Source: Gliomastix tumulicola
Lineage: Eukaryota > Ascomycota > Sordariomycetes > Hypocreales > Bionectriaceae
DNA length: 64,000 nt
Assembly (NCBI GenBank): GCA_001599755.1
Contig: BCHX01000007.1
Location: forward strand, 1,426,001 to 1,490,000
Direction of reading: 5' to 3'
Shown here piece after piece: positions 56,762 through 64,000 of this stretch. Position numbers and translations under genes: made by a program. The stretch's first letter is position 1. Each line of letters opens with the position of its first letter. Below the pieces are notes generated by a model. The model searched no databases and was not told the origin of the DNA. It worked only from the letters and a program-made list of their open reading frames with translations.

Positions 56762-59535
56762 CTACTTAGTCAATTTGCAGATAACATGCTCCCGCCAGTA
56801 CCAAACACCAACGTATGTAACCGCTGGTCCTGCCACCGCAGCGCCCAGGATCGTCGCCAACATGGAGACGACAGCATGCCAAGTAGTGATGTATCCCAAG
56901 CTACGCAGCTGGAAGGCGCTCTGCAAGCAATGAAGGACGACGGCGGTGGTAACTGAATTCTGCTGGCCAAGAACAGGAGCAGGGATGACAAGGTGCCCCA
57001 GCACGCTCACGGCGAAGAGGATACGGTACCAGATGGCGAGCAGACGATAGTCTAGGTTGTAATAGTCGATCATGTACGCCCTCTCGTCGACTGGCTGATC
57101 CTCTGACGCGTACTTGGTATTCAAGGTGTGAAGGATGGTTGTCAAGAGAGGGATGCAGGTGGGCAAGGCACGCCAGATGGACTCGATCTCGAGACCTTGC
57201 CCATGCGTGGTGGCCTCCGGTCCCGCCAAGAGCAGAATCGCACTCGCGGCGTAGACGGTGCAAGTGACGCCGATCATGGCTTTAGCGACCGACACAGATA
57301 CTGGCCGTCCTATTGTTGCGGTGTATATGGACCTCGACGAGTTCAGAACGCTGAGGACGAAGTACAGTGGGAGAAGTTTGGCGGGCGCTTTGAAAGAAAA
57401 GGCGACAATGAAAGGAATTGCGATTGGCCTGGGAGTATCGTAAGCGAAACATTCCATCATCTGCAACGTTGGTTCGACACTTACCATGCCCATAGTGACC
57501 CTTTGTTTCCACGGCGATAGCCTTCCAAATTCCAAATTAACATGATGGGGAGGTAGGACAGCAAGGAAGGCTGCTGCTGCTGTTGCGAGAGGGGCTTGTC
57601 GACCGATTCTCCATCTTCTGGAAGAAGATATTTCAAGACAGTATCGGCATAAAGTTCAACAGTCGCATTGCTTGGGAAAGCTTTCAAGAATCCATAGCTC
57701 CCAACGGGTAGGGAAGCCAGGTAGAAGATGAGGATCTGCACCAGTGCAAACCCGAGGTTGACGACGAACGCGCTCCTGAGGGGCTTCGCTGGCAGTTCAT
57801 CGTCGTATGGTACGTATCGATACCTGGTCGGCATCGGAATCGACTCGATCCGTTGACCACCGGCAGCGTTGACTCCGACAATAGCCAGTGCCGCATCGTC
57901 TGTGATGTGCGGGACGAGATACTTGACTATCAGGGGCGCCAGGGGGCTTTCCATAGCGTCCGACTGCTGAAGCATAGTCCCCCTGGTGAGGACTCCCTGT
58001 GTGCGCTCCTCTTGGGCATTCTGCGCGTGGGCAAAAATGTCTTGAACGTCCTTGGTGCTGAGTTGCTGCTTTGACAGGCCTAGCTTCCGCAGCAGCGCAT
58101 TCACTAGGACAGCTCCGTCTTCGACAGCGGCACCGCCGCCGCTACCACTTATGGGATGGACCTAGAAAAGTTCCATACACGTTAGATTAGAAAGAAGAAC
58201 CGCAAGAGTATAACGTGAATGCCACTAAGCAAGCAGGGTAGAAAGCCTCGTTCCCTACATACCTTGTGGGCCGCGTCGCCGATGGTCGTGACGCGTTTGA
58301 AATGCCACCGCTTCCACTGGTACTCGTGGAGAGGGGTGAGCCTGGAGATCCTCCTACTCTTGTAGACGTCCCCGAAGGTATCATGCTCGTTGAGCCGGTC
58401 TCCGAAGTGCTCCTCGGCGAGACGCAGCTCATCCTTGGCCGTGTATCGGGGCACCTCCTTTCCGTACGTCACCCGAGGGTTCTTGACGTTGAGAAACCAG
58501 TAGATGCTGCCGGGGCCCGTAAAGACGACGTAGCTGTAGTTCTTCCCCATGATTATCTGGTTGGTGCCCATCGGGATGCCCTTTGTGCTGGGCGAAATGC
58601 CAAAAATGCATTTGTATGTGCATGGCACCTCTTGAAGAAGGAGGTTGGTAAGTTAGTAATGGTGTTTTCTCCGCCATGCACTAGACACCCCGGGTTGGAA
58701 GACACTCAACCTACTTGAGAACTCGTCTTTGTCAAAATATCCCGGAGATTCAATGTGGGCGAGGCGGTGCATCTGCTTCCGGACGCTGCTGTGCATGCCA
58801 TCGGCACCAACGAGGATGTCTCCCTCATAGCAGGACCCATCCTCCGTCATGACACGCACTCCAGTGTCATCCTGCTCGAACCGCACAAACCGCTTGCTGA
58901 CCAGGACCTTTTCCTTCTGTTGCAGCTTTTCGTACAGCTTTTGGAGAAGCATCTGGCGCTCGATGAAGATGATGGGATAGCCGTGTCTCGAATCAAAGTC
59001 AGCGGATAACGCTCCCGCCATGCTGCACACCTTTGATTGACAGACCTTCTTTCAAGACCATCAGCCAGTCCGCGGAATTCAAATACGACTTTGCCAGTCG
59101 GGTCGCGGCAGAAGGTATGGTTGACGGTCTTGTCGACCAGGCCGCAAAGCGAGTCCCCTACGCAAGGAAAATCAATGGTGTCAGAAAAGGGGAAGTCAAG
59201 TGGCCGTACTAAACTGAAGGGGGCGCTCGTGCTAAGAGCGCAGCCTCGTCACTCACTGGGAACTTGGTTAGCCAGTCTGCTTGTTTTCTTCACTTCGTCT
59301 TTGCCTCCCATTCACAACCTCATTCTCAAAGAAGACATGCTTACCATAATCCAATTTGGTCTAGAACGCGAGCCATTGGTGGCTGAATGGCGATACTTGC
59401 ACCAACCTGCGGAGCGATGTCCTTCCAGGCTTCAAGGACGACAAAGTCAATGCCGACCTGCTCAAGCATATTTGCCAGAGCCAGACCCGCGACGCTGCCG
59501 CCGACAATCACGATCTTGCATGGATACTTGGCCAT
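56762..59535 (-). CDS. FAD-dependent monooxygenase fused to a C-terminal polytopic membrane domain
   Basis: Six exons encode about 780 aa. From the ATG at 59535, MAKYPCKIVIVGGSVAGLAL is the FAD-binding GxGxxG region. GYPIIFIERQMLLQKLY and DILVGADGMHSSVRKQM are the middle motifs of PaxM-like group A flavoprotein monooxygenases. TTIGDAAHK|VHPISGSGGG is the GD motif, interrupted by an intron. After about 480 residues the chain becomes hydrophobic: FALVQILIFYLASLPV, LLSYLPIMLIWNLEGYRRGN, LLPLYFVLSVLNSS, YRILFAVSVLGHLV and more, about seven membrane segments, ending VWYWREHVICKLTK. The family epoxidises or hydroxylates lipophilic substrates. In this cluster an epoxidase acting on a prenylated ring or alkene is plausible. 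The splice of intron 1 is uncertain: the short acceptor breaks the frame and a longer exon is needed. Confidence 0.85.
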
Positions 59536-60351
59536 TGTAGCGTGCTTCAGAAAGATGATGCTACGGTGTTGGGGGGAGGCGAGACGAAGTGGCACAGCTC
59601 GTAAGTCGTGGAACACACCAGTAAGACCAAAAGGAAGATGAGGTCAGAGTCAGAGTAGGGACAGAAAGCAGAGAGCTGTAGAGAGATATGCGCCGACCAT
59701 GACTTTCAAGAAGCCAACAGAGAGCGGGTCAGGGCAACAGTGGGGAAATATGCTCGAACCGTGTCTGCCACCACCTAATAGTTGGGAAAGTAGGATGACC
59801 AGGGGCCGGGCAGAGCGGCGTTCCGGAAAGACATGCAGTATTAGCAGGCGGTGCCCTCAACACTCGGAATTACCATGAGTCGGCACTACTTACTCCACCC
59901 CCTAACCGCCAGCCAAAGTGCTCTGGAGATTTATATTCCGGGCTTATGTTGCCACCGCGATCCTCTTTTTCTCAGTTTCTTTCTCTTCTTCCCACTTTTT
60001 CTCGTACAGGACTCGCTGCTCTGCTTTCTGCCAAGCCCGTATGGAGGAGACTACCTCGGTATGCAGAACTAATAGCAACGCCCGCTCCTCTGTCAGTCCC
60101 TCCAACGCCCTGACGAAAGTGCTGTCATTGCTGAAAGCCTAGTAGATTATCATTGGAATCTTCAATTAACAGCTCCTGTATCAGGACGGGATCTGCTTAC
60201 GTTTGCAATACGCATGACATTGGGGCGCAAGCACAGCAACTTATTAATCTACGTGCTATCGTATCGCGGTGTATTCTGCCCTTTTACAATCTCCACACTT
60301 GCAATACACTCGTGTGTGTTAAAATAGGCAGTGCTTCTCCCGCCGGCTTCG
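59536..60351. promoter_or_regulatory. Upstream region of the FAD monooxygenase and 3' flank of the prenyltransferase
   Basis: No gene was recognised in these 816 bp. The sequence next to 59535 should hold the monooxygenase promoter. Confidence 0.4.
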
Positions 60352-61701
60352 TCAATAGAACTGCGTGATCCTCGGGGTGTAATACATAGACATGTAGTAT
60401 CCAGTCTTCTCCGTGTGTGTCAGTGAAACCCAGGTGTGTGTTATCTCCCCAGCCTTGTTGAGATCGACGTTGGGCCTAAATTTTCTCCCGCATTAGTCTT
60501 TTGATCCGCGTACTTTGACAGACGAAGAAGAGAGCACTTACAAGGCCGCAGCCACTTCGCTTGCGTAACTTGAGGCAAACTCCGGGTGGCCATTCTTCCC
60601 AAACCAGGCCGAGAGACTCTCAATGATCTTAGTGTCGGTGTCACCAAGCCAAGAGCCTGGCACGTGCATCTTGACCTCAATGTCCACGCCCGGCTGGTCA
60701 TCGGTCCTTGGCCGCATCTCGTGCACAAAGACACACCTGCTCCCTGCAGGGAGGACCTCCAGTGTCTCCACATCCGGGCTCTCACTGTCGAGACCGAAAG
60801 CGTGGCACCAAAATGCACGGACTGCCTTCAGGCCCGCCTCCGATCTGGGGCCAGTGATCCTGCCGGCAAGGTTGAAGTTCTCCAGAGCCGTGGCGAGGGT
60901 GGTGACCGGCGATGTCACGTAGACCTTGAGTCTGGACGACGGCGAATCCACGACACAGTCGTTGGCCAAGAGGGTCACGACCGGCCCCGCGTGCGAGTTG
61001 AGAAATTCTTCAACCGCCGCGATGGAGGCGTCGTAAGAGCCAAAGGGCCCAGTGCATTTGCGGATGGCGTCAAATACGACCTCATGGGGCGGGATGCCCT
61101 TGAGAATCGACATGTGCTCTGGGTTGTAGTAGGCCTTGGCTACGACGGCACCCCCCTCCAGGTCGTACGCAACCAGGACGCGGGACTTCGGATGGCCGGC
61201 CGGGAGCTCAGCCAAGACCTTCTCAGCAAAGTGGTCTGGGACGCTCGTCTCCGAGAGGAGAAGGTTGAATCGCGCCAGGTCGATTCCAGGCACGTCGCGG
61301 CTCATGGCCGTGAACAGCTCATGCGCCGCCCGCTGGTTGAGTAGGTCTGCGGGCGTTCCAGAATTCCGCGTGATAGGCTCGGCTGTGAAGCGGACCGTCC
61401 TGGTTGGCTTCTTCTCCTTCCAGTTGATGCTGAATTCCAGCGGCGTCCCGTCCCAAGCGAACTCGGGACGGTAGTACGCCTTGCCATCAACTGGACGAGG
61501 CCCAAAGGAGCCCAGAATCCATTTCTGGAACCAGCGCAAGTAGTAGAGCTGGTGCTCCTCGCTGTACTGGCTGGACTTGAGGAATGTAGCGAAAGACTCG
61601 CCTAGCATGCTCCACCAGAAGGCATGGTCGTCATGGCGAGTTTGCAGCTCTTGTCTAGCCTTGACAAAGGGAGAGATGCTGTGTCCATTTGACTTAGACA
61701 T
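60352..61701 (-). CDS. DMATS-type aromatic prenyltransferase
   Basis: Two exons (61701-60542 and 60475-60352) give 427 aa, the usual length for the dimethylallyltryptophan-synthase (ABBA-barrel) family. Characteristic blocks are AFWWSMLGESFATFLKSSQY near the N-terminus, YYLRWFQKWILGSFGPRP, then DGTPLEFSINW with the Glu that activates the aromatic acceptor in this family, a Lys in VRFTAEP-like context, VVAKAYYNPEHMS and RLKVYVTSP with the Arg/Lys/Tyr shield for diphosphate. The last exon encodes THTWVSLTHTEKTGYYMSMY, which completes the final blade. DMATS-fold enzymes need no DDxxD motif and none is seen. Family members in salicylaldehyde clusters prenylate the phenol ring rather than indole. 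That acceptor assignment is inferred from context. Confidence 0.9.
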
Positions 61702-63535
61702 CGTCTTGAGGTGGGAGCAGCTTCGTTCGATTGACTCTTTCGTTTTTTTTTTTCGCAGATCAACAAGATGAGAAACAGTGCTTCAGTAGAATGCAACTAG
61801 CTGATGGGCCAAAAACACAATCTTCTTCACATTCAAATTTTGGGGGGAGTCCGCTCAGAAGTATGCCCGAGTTCAGTGGCCATACGAGAGGGCGTCATTT
61901 ATCCAATGCCATCCATCATCGTTGTTCATTCAGTTGAGACCTGTTGTCTTGTCAATCCGGCTTGGACGAGGGGGGTTCCATCGGCCGAAGTTGTGACCCA
62001 TTCCCCCCAGGGGATCGGAAGATGCACCCAGGGAAGGGGCATGCTTTACGGAGCCGGCCTGGAATCAAGCCGGACTTGCTTAGTTCACGGGATCCCGGGA
62101 AAGCTGAGTTGCAAATCGATTGGACTCCACGGTTCGGAGTTTCCTTCGCTCCTGAGACCGGGGTGTGCGTTGTGGGGGAGGAGTAACTTAACTCCGTGCA
62201 ACACGGCCCCTGCTTCTGGCGTCTGCTTACCCGCGCAGGACGACTCGACCTGGGCACTGCAACAAGACCACTGTGAGTCTCAGCTTGCAACTTCCCAGCA
62301 GGATTGCTTCGCGCCCGCGCCCCACAAGTGGCATCAGATTGACAGAGTCATTCCGGAAGAGGGTGCGAGGATACCAAATCGATTCAGGTTGTATCAGAGC
62401 ATGCCGGCGTGGAACACATACAACCGGCTACCCTAGACCGTCGGCCACTTAAGCCAGGCGAACAGCGCAACCAGTAAATTGAGCAATCGGCCAGTAATGC
62501 ATCGAGATATTCGGTGCTCCAAGCGGATCGTGTCTGGCAGATACGTCACATATGAGGGTAGCGCCAGATCTCATGTAGACGCGATGTTCTGATCGACCGA
62601 TTTTACAGCTACATATACGCCGAATCAGACGGAAGAATTAGCTAGGAGATCTGAGGTAGCAGCTGCGATCCCCTAGCAGTGCGGCGCGACATTACTAGAG
62701 CAGCTCTCAGACAAGTGTTAGAAGTATGTAAATGGTAGATGCTCTTTGTGTAGTCTACGTATGGTTAGCAATAATGAGAAAGATAGACCAAGACTACTCG
62801 TTACGTCTTACAGGCGAACAGCTATCGTCAGAGCCCGAAGCACGTTTGCATTCTTTCGTACTACGATTTGTACACAAGTCTGCATGACACCCGTAAACAA
62901 GTAGTCATCTCATTCTGCAGCACGGCGATCCGAGCATTCACATCGAACGGTCAAACGCGTGATCTAGACCTCGCCCTTGTGTGCATGTTGCTTCCTGGTT
63001 TCCTAAATCTACAAGGGCTGCCCACGTGGATAATGGTGCGTTTCTCTAGAGCTCATCTAATAATAGGTCACATCCCCGCGCACGGGGCAGGCTGATGTAA
63101 CCATAGAAAGGCTGCGTTGACCGACACGACACAGAATGTGCCGGTGTAAGCGGCCTGGGACTCCTTGCATCCAAGGGCGGACAAATAAAGTCCGCGGGTG
63201 GTAAGCATTCCGTCTTTCTTTGAAGGATTTCCCCCTAATTCCCCTGTGCCATGCATTCAATGCCTGCCTGCCGATGCAAGAAAAAAAAAAAAAGAATGGC
63301 GCTAGTGATTTGGCGTCAGGGGATGGGGAAAAGTAGTAATAGATAAGGCGAAGTTTCTCGGGCAGCTGAGTCGTAGTCCACGTGGGAGTGATATAAGGGA
63401 AGTGCCTGATGTTAGACAATATGAATGTTGATGATTACAGCCTGTAGTTCCAACGCCAATCATCATCGATCCCAACCCCCCTTTTGCCCCTAGATCTTTG
63501 ATTAGTGGCTCATCCCGTTGGCCCATCTTGAGACC
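61702..63535. other. Intergenic region without a recognised gene
   Basis: The 1.83 kb between the divergent prenyltransferase and FAD oxidase hold no recognised gene. An ORF at 61804-62436 has no motif and atypical composition. The middle part (about 62440-63050) is richer in AT and in short TA-containing words, and a poly-A run of 13 lies near 63281. Confidence 0.45.
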
Positions 63536-64000
63536 ATGCGTATTACCTCTCTGACCCTACTGGGGCTCGGCCTGCTGTCGGATGTTACTCACGCTCTACC
63601 TGCCTACAAGGTGCCGCGTTTGTTCCAAAGACATGGCTTCACCCGTAGCGACTTAGATGTGCATACAGTTCAGCTCGAGCTCGCACCCTTGCTTTCCCCT
63701 ACCGCCACTATTTACGGACCCGACAACGCCGAGTGGGAGGAGAATACCGAGCGTTTCAACACCTTTACTCGAAACAACGTGCAGGTGATCGTCGAGCCGG
63801 GTGAGGAATCAGACGTGTCCACCATTGTGAGTGTCCACGGATGGATGATCCGACAGCCTATCAATTTCCCAGAATTCCATACAAGACACTATTTGCTTAC
63901 ATAGCGATTCTCGTCCTACCAGGTCAAGTATTCCAACGATAACAGCATCGAATTCTTTGTCTATGGGCGCGGCCATGGCCAAGACATCGCCATTGCCTCC
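63536..64000 (+). CDS. Secreted FAD-linked oxidase, berberine-bridge-enzyme type (cut by right edge)
   Basis: The ATG at 63536 opens a signal peptide, MRITSLTLLGLGLLSDVTHA, with cleavage probably before LPAYK. Exon 1 ends at 63826 (phase 0) and exon 2 starts at 63923. The mature part has GPDNAEWEENTERFNTFTR and VQVIVEPGEESDVSTI, which are the usual opening of PCMH-type FAD-binding domains (FAD_binding_4). Exon 2 gives VKYSNDNSIEFFVYGRGHGQ, where the His of GRGHG is the usual site of covalent FAD attachment. The rest lies outside the window. Such oxidases belong to flavoglaucin-type and related clusters, where they adjust alcohol/aldehyde or phenol oxidation state. Confidence 0.85.

Noticed and set aside
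59864..59874. TCGGAATTACC upstream of the FAD monooxygenase, partly like the CGGTAAT motif
   Set aside because: Only an 8-bp core matches and the second CGG spacing is off by one; chance occurrence is likely.
60352..61701. Initial thought that the DMATS-like protein is an indole prenyltransferase of an alkaloid cluster
   Set aside because: No NRPS or other alkaloid backbone gene is nearby; the context is an HR-PKS salicylaldehyde-type cluster.
61804..62436. 210-codon open frame between the prenyltransferase and the FAD oxidase
   Set aside because: The translation has no recognisable family motif or signal peptide, and its composition is unlike the neighbouring proteins.
62440..63060. AT-rich stretch suspected of being a RIP-mutated transposon relic
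   Set aside because: No terminal repeats, target duplications or transposase remnants were seen, and dinucleotide bias could not be computed reliably by eye.

Overview
The window is fungal nuclear DNA, most likely from a filamentous ascomycete (Pezizomycotina). Almost every gene is split by short GT-AG introns of about 50-110 nt, and the window carries Zn2Cys6 regulators, MFS pumps, a P450, a DMATS-fold prenyltransferase and a highly reducing polyketide synthase (HR-PKS). The species cannot be named from the sequence. No rRNA, tRNA, CRISPR array or intact transposon was recognised. Most gene models were rebuilt by joining exons by eye, so ends are firm where a start or stop codon is cited and splice sites are inferred.

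Left half (1-32153) is a dense set of oxidative and hydrolytic enzymes: a partial SDR off the left edge, Baeyer-Villiger monooxygenase A (1023-3231), an alpha/beta-hydrolase (3581-4802), a cyclase-family hydrolase (5371-6741), an SDR (7480-8314), Baeyer-Villiger monooxygenase B (9031-11292), an SDR with a probable mitochondrial presequence (12019-13078), an SMP-30-like beta-propeller (13916-15443), two paralogous 3-hydroxyisobutyrate-dehydrogenase-like enzymes (15824-16978 and 20002-21094), a sugar-porter MFS (17344-19339), three cupins (21605-22000, 23573-24234, 24512-24907), another SDR (22380-23389), a Zn2Cys6 activator (25569-27757), a TRI12-type MFS pump (28046-29935) and a second sugar-porter MFS (30630-32153). 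Ketone to ester or lactone (BVMO), hydrolysis (hydrolase, SMP-30, cyclase) and alcohol or acid redox (SDR, HIBADH) form a coherent oxidative-degradation or tailoring logic; the substrate is unknown.

Right half (32908-64000 and beyond) reads as a biosynthetic cluster built on a 2497-residue HR-PKS (32908-41117, minus strand). It is followed by two SDRs (42354-43491 and 43957-45267), two cupins (45717-46460 and 47729-48414), a P450 (48968-51054), a second Zn2Cys6 regulator (53614-56170), an FAD monooxygenase fused to a polytopic membrane domain (56762-59535), a DMATS-type prenyltransferase (60352-61701) and the start of a secreted berberine-bridge-type FAD oxidase cut by the right edge (63536 onward). 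HR-PKS, SDRs, cupin, P450, FAD oxidase and prenyltransferase together is the gene content known from alkyl-salicylaldehyde clusters (flavoglaucin, sordarial and trichoxide types). I infer a prenylated alkyl salicylaldehyde or an epoxyquinol derived from it.

The two halves share one 198-202 residue cupin subfamily but otherwise differ in chemistry. They could be two adjacent clusters, or one supercluster in which the left half modifies or degrades the right half's product.
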